From contig NZ_KQ948774.1 in NCBI RefSeq assembly GCF_001514205.1, positions 62,001 to 126,000 of the forward strand: a DNA stretch of 64,000 bases, given 5' to 3'. Below, one piece after another: positions 1-8,981 of the stretch. The number at the start of each line of letters is the position of its first letter. Within the stretch, counting starts at the first letter, position 1. The translations under genes and the position numbers were made by a program. The DNA comes from Streptomyces griseoruber (GTDB lineage: Bacteria > Actinomycetota > Actinomycetes > Streptomycetales > Streptomycetaceae). Under the pieces are notes generated by a model. That model was not told the DNA's origin and ran no database searches. It saw only the letters and a list, made by a program, of their open reading frames with translations.

Positions 1-658
1 CCCGCGCCGGGCCCGCCTCCACCACACGGCCCGCGTACATCACCAGCGCCCGGTGCGCATACCGCCGTACCGCGTCCATGTCGTGGGTGACCAGCACGAG
101 TGCGGTGCCCCGTGACTCCCGCCGCGCGGCGAGGAGCCCGAGCACCCGCTCCCGGCGGTCGGCGTCCAGGGCGGTGGTCGGTTCGTCGGCGACCAGGACA
201 TCGGGTTCATTGACGGTCGCCATCGCGATCACCGCCCGCTGCCGCATACCGCCGGAGAGTTCGTGCGGGTAGGAGCGGGCCGTGCCGGGGATGCCGACCC
301 GGTCCAGGGCGGCGGCCGCGAGCTCCCGGGCCTCCCGCCGGCCCACGCGCCGTACCGACCGTACGGCGGCGGCGAGCTGGTCGCCCACCCGGTGGACGGG
401 GGACAGCGCGGAGAGCGCGTCCTGGGGGACCAGTGCGATCCGGCGGCCCCGCGCGCCGGAGAGGTCCGGGCGGACCGTGCCGGAAACCGTCGCCTCCCTC
501 GGCAGCATGCCGAGCAGCGCCCGCGCGGTCAGGCTCTTGCCCGCGCCCGACTCGCCCACCAGGGCGCACACCTCGCCCGCCCGCACCTCGAAGGACACCC
601 CGCGCACCGCCTCCACCCCGCCGAACCCGACCCGCAGATCCCGCACCGACAGCACCAC
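1..658 (-). CDS. ABC transporter ATP-binding protein, DppD/OppD type (C-terminus outside window)
   Basis: ATPase that powers the peptide/metal-chelate importer encoded upstream; cytoplasmic. Visible are a Walker A (GESGAGKS), an ABC signature (LSGGMRQR) and a Walker B (VLVADEPTTALD) followed by an H-loop in LVTHD, all in the order typical of Opp/Dpp/Nik ATPases. Start is a GTG (658, or 655) just after the permease stop at 660, so translation is probably coupled. About 219 residues are present before the left edge cuts the gene. A second fused ATPase half may follow outside the window, as often happens in this family, but this cannot be seen. Third gene of a leftward operon. Confidence 0.88.
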   Translation of the reverse strand, partial: MVLSVRDLRVGFGGVEAVRGVSFEVRAGEVCALVGESGAGKSLTARALLGMLPREATVSGTVRPDLSGARGRRIALVPQDALSALSPVHRVGDQLAAAVRSVRRVGRREARELAAAALDRVGIPGTARSYPHELSGGMRQRAVIAMATVNEPDVLVADEPTTALDADRRERVLGLLAARRESRGTALVLVTHDMDAVRRYAHRALVMYAGRVVEAGPAR

Positions 659-659
659 C

Positions 660-2390
660 TCAGGCTCCAACTCCGCTCATCCTCCTCGTCCTTGCCTTCG
701 TTCCCGTCCTCGGCCGTTGCGCGTACGACGCCCCCGACACCGCCAGTCCGGCCAGCAGGGCGAGGGCGACCGCCGGGGCCAGGGCCGCCCACGGGGCGCG
801 TTCCACATAGGCGCGGGACTCGTCCAGGAGCAGACCCCACTCCGGCGCCGGCGGCCGGGCGCCGAGACCGAGGAAGCCCAGCGAGGCCAGCGCGAGCGCG
901 ATGCCGGGCAGCCGGAGCAGCGCGTGCCGGGCCACCGGCGCCGCCACCGAGGGCAGGACGTGCCGGGTCAGGATCCACCACGGGGGTGCGCCGATGGCCC
1001 GTTGGGCGGTCAGGTACGCCGACGCCCGCACCTCCTGCACCAGCGCCGCCGCGTGTGCGGCCAGCGGGGGCCAGGAGACCAGGGCGACCGCGAGGGCGGC
1101 ACCGCCCGTGCCGGGGCCGGCCGCCGCCGCGACCAGGATGCCGACGATCACCGGGGGCAGCGCGTTGGCGATGTCCGCCGCGCCCGCCGCGACCGCGGGC
1201 AGGAAGCCCAGCGCCAGCGACACGGCCAGGCTGAGCAGACACACGGCCGCGGCCGTGCCGACGGTGGCCGCGGCGCCGTGTCCCAGGCGGGCCAGCACGT
1301 CCCGGCCGAGGCCGTCGGTGCCGAGCGGGTGCGCCCAGGAGGGCGGGGCCAGCCGGGCGGCGGTGCGCACGGTGTACGGGTCGCGCGACAGGCCCCAGCC
1401 GATCGCCGTCAGCAGGACCGCCGCGAGGACGCCGGGGACCGCCGGGTGGGTGCGCACCGGCCGGGGCGCGGGGAGCGCGAGGGACGCGTCCCGCAGCGCC
1501 GGGCCCAGCAGCCGGCGCCGGACGAGCGCCGCCGCCGCGCCCGTGAGCAGGCCGAGCAGCAGCAGGGCCAGCACCGCGCCCTGGAGCAGCGGCAGGTCCT
1601 GCGACTTGGCCGCGCCCAGGGCCGTACGCCCGATGCCGGGCACGGCGAACACGGTCTCCACGGCGACCGCGCCCCCGGTGAGCCCCACGGCCACCATCCC
1701 GAACTGCGGTACCAGCGGCGGGAGTACGCGCTGGAGCGCGGCGGCACGGATCCGCGCCCGGCTCACCCCCGCGCCCCGCCACAGCTCCACCCACCGCTCG
1801 TCCAGCACGGCGGGCAGCGCGTCCGCGACCAGCCGGCCGAGCAGCCCGCCGGCCGGGACGCCCAGTGCGACGGCGGGCAGGACCAGATGCTCCGGCCCGG
1901 CCCATCCGGACGTCGGCAGCCACCCCAGCCACACCCCGCACACCAGCAGCCCTGCCGTGGCCAGCAGGAATTCCGGTACGGCGGCCAGCATCGCGGCGCC
2001 CGCCCCGGCCGAGGCCCGCCCCCGCACCAGCACCGGCACGACGAGGACGACGGTCAGCAGCAGCGCGACGGCCAGGGCCGCGCCCATCAGCGCGAGCGAC
2101 ACCCTGAGCCCGGCCAGCACGGAGGGCAGCACCTCGGTGCCCGACACCCAGGAGGCGCCGAGGTCGCCGCGCCCGAGACCGGCGGCCCACCTCCCCAGGA
2201 GGGCAAGGGGCCCCGCGTCGAGGCCGAGGTCGCGGCGGACGGCGTCCAGGGCCTCCCGCGTCGGTTCCTGTTCGGCGGAGCGGGCGCGCAGCACGGTCAG
2301 CGCGGGGTCGCGGCCGGAGAGCCAGGGCAGCAGGCCCACGGCGGCGAGGACCGCGAGGAGACCGGCCGACCGGGTCGCGGCGGCCCTCAC
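660..2390 (-). CDS. ABC transporter permease, DppB and DppC halves fused in one chain
   Basis: Membrane channel of a peptide/nickel-type importer. The 576-residue product carries two permease units in one chain. The first half (about residues 1-290) has the DppB layout ending in a permease loop around VPGIGRTALGAAKSQD. The second half has the DppC signature GTDGLGRDVLARL and a loop near QRAIGAPPWWILTRHVLPS. Several hydrophobic segments are visible in each half. Start is a GTG that overlaps the binding-protein stop by 4 bp (GTGA), implying coupled translation. Normally these are two genes of about 300 codons each, so this is a true fusion rather than a read-through: no stop or frameshift lies between the halves. 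Confidence 0.85.
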   Translation of the reverse strand: MRAAATRSAGLLAVLAAVGLLPWLSGRDPALTVLRARSAEQEPTREALDAVRRDLGLDAGPLALLGRWAAGLGRGDLGASWVSGTEVLPSVLAGLRVSLALMGAALAVALLLTVVLVVPVLVRGRASAGAGAAMLAAVPEFLLATAGLLVCGVWLGWLPTSGWAGPEHLVLPAVALGVPAGGLLGRLVADALPAVLDERWVELWRGAGVSRARIRAAALQRVLPPLVPQFGMVAVGLTGGAVAVETVFAVPGIGRTALGAAKSQDLPLLQGAVLALLLLGLLTGAAAALVRRRLLGPALRDASLALPAPRPVRTHPAVPGVLAAVLLTAIGWGLSRDPYTVRTAARLAPPSWAHPLGTDGLGRDVLARLGHGAAATVGTAAAVCLLSLAVSLALGFLPAVAAGAADIANALPPVIVGILVAAAAGPGTGGAALAVALVSWPPLAAHAAALVQEVRASAYLTAQRAIGAPPWWILTRHVLPSVAAPVARHALLRLPGIALALASLGFLGLGARPPAPEWGLLLDESRAYVERAPWAALAPAVALALLAGLAVSGASYAQRPRTGTKARTRRMSGVGA

Positions 2391-3880
2391 TCGACGTACG
2401 TGGCGGCGGTGACCAGCTCCCGCTCGCGCGGGTCGTGCGCGGCGCCGACCACCCCGGGCGCGTCGCCCTGGATCACCCGCTCGTGCAGCAGGGGTACGGC
2501 GGCGTCGGCGGCGAGGACGGCGGCCTCGGCGGCGATCACGGCCCGGCGGCGGGCGTCGCCGGTGGGTGTCGCGCCCGCCTTCCGCAGGGCCGCGTCCACG
2601 GAACGGTCGGTGAACCGGGAGAGGTTGAAGGAGCCGTCCGAGGCGAAGTCGCTGTAGAGGTAGGCGGCCGGGTCGCCGGAGTCCAGCACGGTGGCCCGGG
2701 AGAGCAGGAACGCGTCGAAGGCGCCGGACAGCGCGTCCGCCTCGATGGCGGCGTACTCGCGCACCTCCAGCCTGACCGTGAACCCGGCCTTCTGGAGCTG
2801 CTGCTGGAGGGCCGCGGCCACCTCGGGGAGTTCGGCTCGGTCGGTGAAGGTGCCGAGGGTGATCGAGCGGCCGGCCGGGTTCCCGGCCTTCGCGCGGGTC
2901 ACGGGCTCGCGCAGCCCGGCCGCCCACGGCAGCGCGGGTCCGAGCAGTCCCTCGGCGAGGTCCGCGCGCCCCTCGTACACGCCCTTCACGATCGACGCGG
3001 CGTCCACGGCCTCCCGGGCGGCGGCGCGCAGGCCGGCGTCCTCGAAGGCGCCCTTCGCGGTGTTGAGGTACAGGGTGTTGGTGCGGGGCATCGGCACCTC
3101 GGTGACGAGGTCCGCGTCGAGCAGGGCGGCCTGCGAGACGGGGACCGCCTCGACGATGTCGGCCTCGCCGCTGCGCAGTGCCGCCGCGCGGGCGGTGCCG
3201 TCCGGCACGAACCTGACGTCGATCCCGGGGGCCTTGGCCCGGCCGCCCCAGTAGGCGTCGTAGCGGTCGAGGGTGGCGGAGGAGGTGCCGTTCACCTGGG
3301 TCAGTTCGAAGGGGCCGGTGCCGGCGCCGACCGGGTTCACCGTCCTGCCGTCGTACGCCCGTGCCGCGAGGATCGACAGCTGCGGCGAGCTGAGCCGCTG
3401 CGGGACCAGGGGGTCCTCGGCGGCGGTGGTGACGGTGACCGTGCGGGCGCCCGCGGCCTTCGCCGTGAGGTCGACGCCGTCCAGGATGCGGGGCTTGGGG
3501 GCGGCGGTCGCGGCCCGCGTGAGCGAGCGGACCACGGCGTCGGCGTCCAGTCGGGTCCCGTCGTGGAAGGTCACGCCGTCGCGTATCTCGAAGGTCCAGG
3601 TACGGCCGTTCTGCCGCCAGGAGGTGGCGAGCGCGGGCTCGGCGTCGCCCTCCGCGTCGAGTTTCACGAGGGTCTCGGCGGTGGACCAGCGCGAGAGCTT
3701 GAAGGCGTCGTCGGACAGCGGTGACAGCCCGGAACGCGGCGGCTGCATCATCGCGACCCGTACGCGGGTGCCCTCGGCGCCCGCCGACGCGGTGCCGTCG
3801 CCGGTGAAACAGCCGGTGAGCAGGGTGGAGGCGGCCGTGAGGGCCGTGAGGGGGAGCAGGCGGCGGGCGGGCAGGCGCAC
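2387..3880 (-). CDS. Extracellular solute-binding lipoprotein, family 5 (peptide/nickel/chelate)
   Basis: Captures the substrate outside the membrane and hands it to the fused permease. The 497-residue product starts with a basic stretch and hydrophobic core ending in a lipobox (LLTGC, Cys about 23), so it should be lipid-anchored. The body has family 5 features: FEIRDGVTFHDGT, ANALogous substrate-lid segments, and a C-terminal VIAAEAAVLAADAAVPLLHE stretch. First gene of the operon; a metal-type operator covers its promoter, so the ligand may be a metal chelate or a chelator-bearing peptide rather than ordinary nutrient peptides. The ligand cannot be read from sequence. Confidence 0.87.
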   Translation of the reverse strand: MRLPARRLLPLTALTAASTLLTGCFTGDGTASAGAEGTRVRVAMMQPPRSGLSPLSDDAFKLSRWSTAETLVKLDAEGDAEPALATSWRQNGRTWTFEIRDGVTFHDGTRLDADAVVRSLTRAATAAPKPRILDGVDLTAKAAGARTVTVTTAAEDPLVPQRLSSPQLSILAARAYDGRTVNPVGAGTGPFELTQVNGTSSATLDRYDAYWGGRAKAPGIDVRFVPDGTARAAALRSGEADIVEAVPVSQAALLDADLVTEVPMPRTNTLYLNTAKGAFEDAGLRAAAREAVDAASIVKGVYEGRADLAEGLLGPALPWAAGLREPVTRAKAGNPAGRSITLGTFTDRAELPEVAAALQQQLQKAGFTVRLEVREYAAIEADALSGAFDAFLLSRATVLDSGDPAAYLYSDFASDGSFNLSRFTDRSVDAALRKAGATPTGDARRRAVIAAEAAVLAADAAVPLLHERVIQGDAPGVVGAAHDPRERELVTAATYVE

Positions 3881-3922
3881 GGGGCCCTCCGGGTAAAGGG
3901 GTGGTCAAGGACGAGTGTGCCG

Positions 3923-3950
3923 ACCCTAGCATGATGATAATCGTTTTCAA
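3923..3950 (-). promoter_or_regulatory. Promoter of the ABC operon with overlapping Zur/Fur-family operator
   Basis: Read on the minus strand there is a -35 TTGAAA (3945-3950) and a -10 TAGGGT (3923-3928) with a 16-bp spacer. A 15-bp imperfect palindrome, TGATAATCGTTTTCA on the plus strand (3935-3949, centre 3942), overlaps the -35 and spacer. Its TGAWAAT/TTTTCA arms resemble the actinobacterial Zur box (7-1-7, TGAAAATGATTTTCA type). A metal-loaded repressor bound here would block RNA polymerase. The AT-rich patch stands out strongly in this GC-rich DNA. Promoter and box are seen; the regulator identity is inferred. Confidence 0.65.
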
Positions 3951-3989
3951 TAGTTTGGGTGATCGCCCTCGCCCGGCAACGCGTGCCCC

Positions 3990-5339
3990 TCAGGGCAGCC
4001 GGGCCGCCTTCAGCGTCATGTGCAGCAGCAGCCGGTCCTCCCCGTCGGCCAGGTCCAGGCCCGTCAGCTGCTCCACGCGGGACAGCCGGTAGTACAGGGT
4101 CTGGCGGTGGATGCCGAGCCGGGCCGCCGTGCGGCTCGCCTGGCCCGCGCAGTCGAGGAAGACCTCGGCGGTGCGGGCGAGTTCGTGGTGGGCGGGGGTG
4201 AGCAGCGGGCGTACGGCGCGGTCGTGGGCGGTGTCCCGGGGCAGCGAGGTCAGCAACCTGTACGGCCCGATCTCCGCCCACCGGGCCACCGGCCCGAGCC
4301 GCGCCTCGCCCAGTGCCGCCCGCGCCGCCCCCACCGCCTCCCCCCAGGCCCCGCCGAGCTCCCCCAACCCCACCCGCCCCACCGCGACCCCGGCCACGAC
4401 CCCACCACCACCGGCGTCCCCGCCCGCCGGGCCACCGGCCCGTCCCACCGCCCCGCGTCCGCCGCCGGCCCGCCCCGCCGTCCCGCTTCCCGAGCCGCCG
4501 GTCCGCCCTGCCGTCCCGCTGCCCGTCGCACCGGCGCCGCTCGCCGTCCCGCCTCCGTCGTCCCCGCCCCGCCCGCCCGCGTTCCCCGCCCACTCCAGCA
4601 GCCGCCCCGCCACCGAGGTCGCCGGGGTCAGGACGTCCGGGGTGCGGAGGCGTACCAGGACGGCCAGACAGTGCGTCGTCGGGCCCCAGGGGGCCGTGCA
4701 GAGGGCGGTGGCGCCCGGGAGGGTGCGCAGGGACGGGGCGTCGTCGGGGGTGGTGGCCGGCCAGGGGGCCACGCAGATCAGGGTGTGCGGGACGTCCGCG
4801 CGGGTGCCGAGGGCGGTGCGGAGTTCCGCCAGGGCCGCGTCGTGCGGCCAGCCCGGCTCGGCCGTCAGGACGGCCCGCAGTTCCCGGGTGAGGTCGGCCC
4901 CGTGCTGGGCCTCGTCCGCGAGCAGCGCGCCGATCCGCACGGTCACCTCCATCGCCGCCGCCAGCTGTGTCTCGGCGGGGCCGGGATCGTCGGCGAGGAG
5001 CCAGACGTAACCGAGGACGACCCCCCGATGCCGTACGGGAAGACAGATCCGGCCCCGGTGCACGCCCGCCTCCGGGGTCGGCGGGATCCGGACCGGGCCG
5101 GTGGCGCGGGTGATGCCGAAGCCCTCGAACCAGGTGCGCACGGCCGCCGTCGACCGCCGGGTCAGGATCGAGCGGGCCCGCACCGGGTCCAGCGCGGACG
5201 CGTCCAGCTCGTCCTCGCTGTCGTACGCGCCGAACGCGATCAGCTCGAAGTCCCGGTTCTCCAGGGTCGCGGGGACGCCCAGCAGCTCCGAGATCTCATC
5301 GACCAGGTCCTGGTAGTCACCTTGGTATTCGGCGGTCAC
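3990..5339 (-). CDS. PucR/CdaR-family transcriptional activator, probable regulator of proline catabolism
   Basis: 449 residues. The C-terminus has the PucR-type helix-turn-helix (TAARLGIHRQTLYYRLSRVEQLTGLDL), followed by LLLHMTLKAARLP. The N-terminal half resembles the sensory part of this family (ENRDFELIAFGAYDSE, GVVLGYVWLLAD). Residues about 250-300 are a Gly/Ser/Thr/Ala-rich low-complexity insert between sensor and HTH halves. It diverges from the proline dehydrogenase gene with 181 bp between the starts, the usual layout for a local activator of proline utilisation in Streptomyces. Proline or P5C as effector is an inference from context. Confidence 0.85.
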   Translation of the reverse strand: MTAEYQGDYQDLVDEISELLGVPATLENRDFELIAFGAYDSEDELDASALDPVRARSILTRRSTAAVRTWFEGFGITRATGPVRIPPTPEAGVHRGRICLPVRHRGVVLGYVWLLADDPGPAETQLAAAMEVTVRIGALLADEAQHGADLTRELRAVLTAEPGWPHDAALAELRTALGTRADVPHTLICVAPWPATTPDDAPSLRTLPGATALCTAPWGPTTHCLAVLVRLRTPDVLTPATSVAGRLLEWAGNAGGRGGDDGGGTASGAGATGSGTAGRTGGSGSGTAGRAGGGRGAVGRAGGPAGGDAGGGGVVAGVAVGRVGLGELGGAWGEAVGAARAALGEARLGPVARWAEIGPYRLLTSLPRDTAHDRAVRPLLTPAHHELARTAEVFLDCAGQASRTAARLGIHRQTLYYRLSRVEQLTGLDLADGEDRLLLHMTLKAARLP

Positions 5340-5520
5340 CTGGGCATTCTCCCTCAGTCCCGCAGGCCTTCATCCATCTGTCTGAGATCTGCGGCACGGA
5401 TGCGTGACAGCTGTCGATGGCCGACGATCGGAGGGATCCTTAACTTTCACGGTGGTTCTCCGTGCCGTTCCCGGATCGTCGGGTATCGGCCTCGTATGGG
5501 TTGGTATGTGGAGGTGCCCC

Positions 5521-6447
5521 GTGCTGGGTCCCGTGATTCTCGCCGCGTCGCGCAGCGACCGGATGCGACGCCTGATCTCGGCGGCCCCCGTGACCAGGCA
5601 GGTCGTCGACCGCTTCATCCCGGGGGAGACCGTCGACGACATCGTGCCGGTCGTCGAGGAGCTCACCGCCAAGGGTCTGGAACTGACGATGGACGTCGTC
5701 GGCGAGGACATCACCACCCCCGAGCAGGCCGCCGCCGCCCGCGACGCCTATCTCGCCCTGGTCGACCGCCTCCGCGCGCTCGACCTCGGTGAGCGCGTCG
5801 AGATGTCCGTCAAGCTGTCGATGTTCGGCCAGTCCCTGCCCGGCGGCCACGCACTGGCGCTCGCCAACGTCCGCCCGGTCGTCGAGGCCGCCGCCGCCAT
5901 CGGCACCACCGTCACCCTCGACGCCGAGGACCACACCACCCTCGACTCGATGTTCGCGATCCACGACGAACTGCGGAAGGACTTCCCGCAGACCGGCTGT
6001 GTGATCCAGGCCTACCTCTTCCGCACCGGGGCCGACGCCCGCCGCCTCGCCGCGAGCGGCAGCCGGGTACGGCTGGTCAAGGGCGCCTACCGGGAGCCCG
6101 CCGAGGTCGCGTACCAGCAGAAGCACGAGATCGACAAGGCGTACGTCCGGATCCTGCGGACGCTGATGGACGGGGCGGGATATCCGATGGTCGGGTCCCA
6201 CGACCCGCGGCTGATCTCCATCGCCCAGGAACTCGCCCGCAAGGCCGGCCGCAAGCCCGACGAGTACGAGTTCCAGATGCTGTACGGCATCCGCGGCGAC
6301 GAACACCTGCGGCTCGCCGCCGAGGGCCACCGCATGCGCGTCTACACCGCCTACGGCACCGACTGGTACGGCTACTTCATGCGCCGGCTCGCGGAGAAGC
6401 CGGCGAACCTGCGCTTCTTCGCCCGCAGCATGCTCACCCGGGGCTGA
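5521..6447 (+). CDS. Proline dehydrogenase (monofunctional)
   Basis: FAD enzyme oxidising L-proline to pyrroline-5-carboxylate, first step of proline to glutamate. 308 residues, the usual size of the stand-alone actinobacterial form. Characteristic segments are LVKGAYREPAEVAYQQK, EFQMLYGIR and the C-terminal RVYTAYGTDWYGYFMRRLAEK. The open frame extends upstream to 5404, but GTG 5521 is chosen because a GGAGG lies about 7 nt before it and the protein begins there with the family's VLGPVILAASRS. Followed after 39 bp by P5C dehydrogenase, giving the whole pathway in one operon. Confidence 0.95.
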   Translation: MLGPVILAASRSDRMRRLISAAPVTRQVVDRFIPGETVDDIVPVVEELTAKGLELTMDVVGEDITTPEQAAAARDAYLALVDRLRALDLGERVEMSVKLSMFGQSLPGGHALALANVRPVVEAAAAIGTTVTLDAEDHTTLDSMFAIHDELRKDFPQTGCVIQAYLFRTGADARRLAASGSRVRLVKGAYREPAEVAYQQKHEIDKAYVRILRTLMDGAGYPMVGSHDPRLISIAQELARKAGRKPDEYEFQMLYGIRGDEHLRLAAEGHRMRVYTAYGTDWYGYFMRRLAEKPANLRFFARSMLTRG

Positions 6448-6486
6448 GCCCCGACACCCGCTCACGTACAAGGAGTTACGGATCTC

Positions 6487-8118
6487 ATGGACGCTGTGAC
6501 CCAGGTCCCCACCCCCGTCAACGAGCCGGTGCGCGGCTACGCCCCCGGCTCGCCCGAGCGGGCCCGGCTGGAGGCCAGGCTCAAGGAACTGGCCGACAAC
6601 CCGATCGACCTGCCCTGCACCATCGGCGGAGAGAGGCGGATGGGCGGCGGTGACGCGTTCGAGGTGGTCCAGCCGCACAACCACCGGGCCGTGATCGGCA
6701 CCTACCGCAACGCCACCCGGGCGGACGCGCAGGACGCCGTCGACGCGGCCCTCGCCGCCGCGCCCGGCTGGCGCGCGATGTCCTTCGACGACCGCGCCGC
6801 GATCATCCTGCGCGCCGCCGAACTGCTCGCCGGGCCCTGGCGCGAGACCATCGCCGCCTCCACCATGCTCGGCCAGTCCAAGACCGTGCAGCAGGCCGAG
6901 ATCGACACCCCCTGCGAGCTGGTCGACTTCTGGCGCTTCAACGTCCACTACGCCCGGCAGATCCTGGCCGAGCAGCCCCCGGCCAACTCCCCGGGCGTGT
7001 GGAACCGCCTCGACCACCGCCCGCTGGAGGGCTTCGTCTACGCGATCACGCCGTTCAACTTCAGCGCGATCGCGGGCAACCTGCCCACCGCCCCCGCCCT
7101 CATGGGCAATGTCGTCGTCTGGAAGCCGTCGCCGACCCAGACCCATGCCGCCGTACTGCTCATGCGGCTGCTGGAGGAGGCCGGGCTGCCCAAGGGCGTC
7201 ATCAACCTCGTCACCGGTGACGGCATCGCCGTCTCCGAGGTCGCCCTCGCCCACCGCGACCTGGCCGGCATCCACTTCACCGGCTCGACGAAGACCTTCC
7301 AGTACCTGTGGAAGACGGTCGGCGCCAACATCGAGAAGTACCGCTCCTACCCGCGTCTGGTCGGCGAGACCGGCGGCAAGGACTTCGTCGTCGCCCACCC
7401 GAGCGCCGACCGCGCGGTCCTGAAGACCGCCCTCACCCGCGGCGCCTTCGAGTACCAGGGCCAGAAGTGCTCCGCGACCTCCCGCGCCTACATCCCCGCC
7501 TCGATCTGGAACTCCGGCTTCAAGGAGGAGTTCGCCGCCGAGGTCGACCAGCTCACCATGGGTGACGTCACCGACCTGTCGCACTTCCTCGGCGCCGTCA
7601 TCGACGAGCGCGCCTTCGCCAGGAACAAGGCCGCCATCGACCGCGCCCAGGCCGACCCGTCCTGCACGATCGTCGCCGGCGGCACCTACGACGACTCGGT
7701 CGGGTACTTCGTCCGCCCGACCGTCGTCGAGTGCGGCGACCCCGAGAACGAGGTGTTCCGCACCGAGTACTTCGGCCCCTTCCTCGCCGTCCACGTCTAC
7801 GAGGACGACCGGTACGACGAGATGCTCACCCAGATGGAGTCGGTGTCCGACTACGCCCTGACCGGCTCGGTCGTCTCCGGCGACCGCGCGGCGACCGCGT
7901 ACACCATGGAGAAGCTGCGCTACGCGGCCGGCAACTTCTACATCAACGACAAGTCGACCGGCGCCGTCGTCGGCCAGCAGCCCTTCGGCGGCGGCCGCGC
8001 CTCCGGCACCAACGACAAGGCCGGCGCCCCGCAGAACCTCACCCGCTGGACGCTGACCCGCGCCATCAAGGAGACCCTGGTCGCCCCGACCGACCACACC
8101 TACCCGCACATGGGCTGA
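6487..8118 (+). CDS. pruA: L-glutamate gamma-semialdehyde (1-pyrroline-5-carboxylate) dehydrogenase
   Basis: NAD-dependent aldehyde dehydrogenase completing proline oxidation to glutamate. 543 residues, standard length. Catalytic features are visible: ITPFNFSAIAGNLPTAPALM, the general-base Glu in LVGETGGKDF, and the nucleophilic Cys in EYQGQKCSATSRAY. The C-terminal PFGGGRASGTNDKAG segment is typical of P5C dehydrogenases. ATG 6487 is preceded by an AAGGAG. Second gene after proline dehydrogenase; no separate promoter seen. Confidence 0.96.
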   Translation: MDAVTQVPTPVNEPVRGYAPGSPERARLEARLKELADNPIDLPCTIGGERRMGGGDAFEVVQPHNHRAVIGTYRNATRADAQDAVDAALAAAPGWRAMSFDDRAAIILRAAELLAGPWRETIAASTMLGQSKTVQQAEIDTPCELVDFWRFNVHYARQILAEQPPANSPGVWNRLDHRPLEGFVYAITPFNFSAIAGNLPTAPALMGNVVVWKPSPTQTHAAVLLMRLLEEAGLPKGVINLVTGDGIAVSEVALAHRDLAGIHFTGSTKTFQYLWKTVGANIEKYRSYPRLVGETGGKDFVVAHPSADRAVLKTALTRGAFEYQGQKCSATSRAYIPASIWNSGFKEEFAAEVDQLTMGDVTDLSHFLGAVIDERAFARNKAAIDRAQADPSCTIVAGGTYDDSVGYFVRPTVVECGDPENEVFRTEYFGPFLAVHVYEDDRYDEMLTQMESVSDYALTGSVVSGDRAATAYTMEKLRYAAGNFYINDKSTGAVVGQQPFGGGRASGTNDKAGAPQNLTRWTLTRAIKETLVAPTDHTYPHMG

Positions 8119-8135
8119 CCGCGCACCATGGGGGG

Positions 8136-8981
8136 ATGACCCCGCGCACCGACGACGGAGTACGACTGTGGGCGAGCGCGTCCGGCAGGGGCGCGCCGCT
8201 CGTCCTGTGCCACGGCGGACCCGGTCTGTGGGACATGTTCGGCGACGTGGCGGCGCTGCTCGCCGACGCCGCCACCGTGATCCGCTGGGACCAGCGCGGC
8301 TGCGGCCGCTCGCAGCGGTGCGACGGACCGTGGACCACCGACCGGTCCGTGGCCGACCTGGACGCCGTACGACGCCACTTCGGCCTCGGCCGCACCGCCC
8401 TGCTCGGCCACTCCTGGGGCGCCCAGCTCGCCCTGGCCTACACCCTCGCCCACCCGGAACGGGTGAGCACGCTGGTGTACGTCAGCGGCACGGGCATCGG
8501 GCCCGACGCCGACTGGCACCCGGCCTACCGCGAGAACCTCCTCGCCCGCTTCGGCGAGACACCCGAACGCCTCGCCCGCTGGCGGGAACTGTCGGACCGT
8601 ACGGCGCTCACGCCGGCCGAGGCCCGGGAGCGCGCCGTCCTCCAGTGGTCCGTCGAGTACGAGGACCGCGACCGCGCCCTTGACCTCGCCGGCCGCGCGG
8701 CCGACCCGTGGTTCGGGGTCAACGGCGACTGCAACAAGGCCCTCAACCAGGAGCGGCGCCGGATCTGGGGCACCCCGGCACTGCGCGCCGCCTGCGCGGC
8801 CCTCGACGTGCCGGTGCTGATCGTCGACGGCGCCGAGGACATCCGGCCCCGGTCGGCGGTGGACTCACTGGAGCGGGCCCTGCCGCGGGTACGCCGGGTG
8901 ACCTTCCCGGGCGCGGGCCATCTGCCGTGGGTCGAGGACCCCGACGGCTTCCGGGCAGCCGTGGCCTCGGCGCTGCGCTAG
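8136..8981 (+). CDS. Alpha/beta hydrolase, prolyl iminopeptidase-like
   Basis: 281-residue alpha/beta hydrolase. HGGPG (oxyanion region) and WDQRGCGRS are hallmarks of the proline iminopeptidase subfamily; the nucleophile is in GHSWGA, the acid in VDGAEDIRPRS, and the His in GAGHLPW. It lies 17 bp after P5C dehydrogenase, with a GGGGGA before the ATG, so it may be co-transcribed. Releasing N-terminal proline from peptides would supply the pathway upstream, an attractive but unproven role. Related esterases share these motifs. Confidence 0.8.
   Translation: MTPRTDDGVRLWASASGRGAPLVLCHGGPGLWDMFGDVAALLADAATVIRWDQRGCGRSQRCDGPWTTDRSVADLDAVRRHFGLGRTALLGHSWGAQLALAYTLAHPERVSTLVYVSGTGIGPDADWHPAYRENLLARFGETPERLARWRELSDRTALTPAEARERAVLQWSVEYEDRDRALDLAGRAADPWFGVNGDCNKALNQERRRIWGTPALRAACAALDVPVLIVDGAEDIRPRSAVDSLERALPRVRRVTFPGAGHLPWVEDPDGFRAAVASALR

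Noticed and set aside
282..2657. 791-residue plus-strand open frame and similar long frames opposite the ABC genes
   Set aside because: Shadow of high GC: Arg/Gly/Pro-rich without domains, antisense to genes with clear motifs and correct codon bias.
5440..8109. 889-residue minus-strand frame opposite the proline genes
   Set aside because: Antisense frame of two well-recognised enzymes; low-complexity Gly/Val/Asp composition, no start site or motif.
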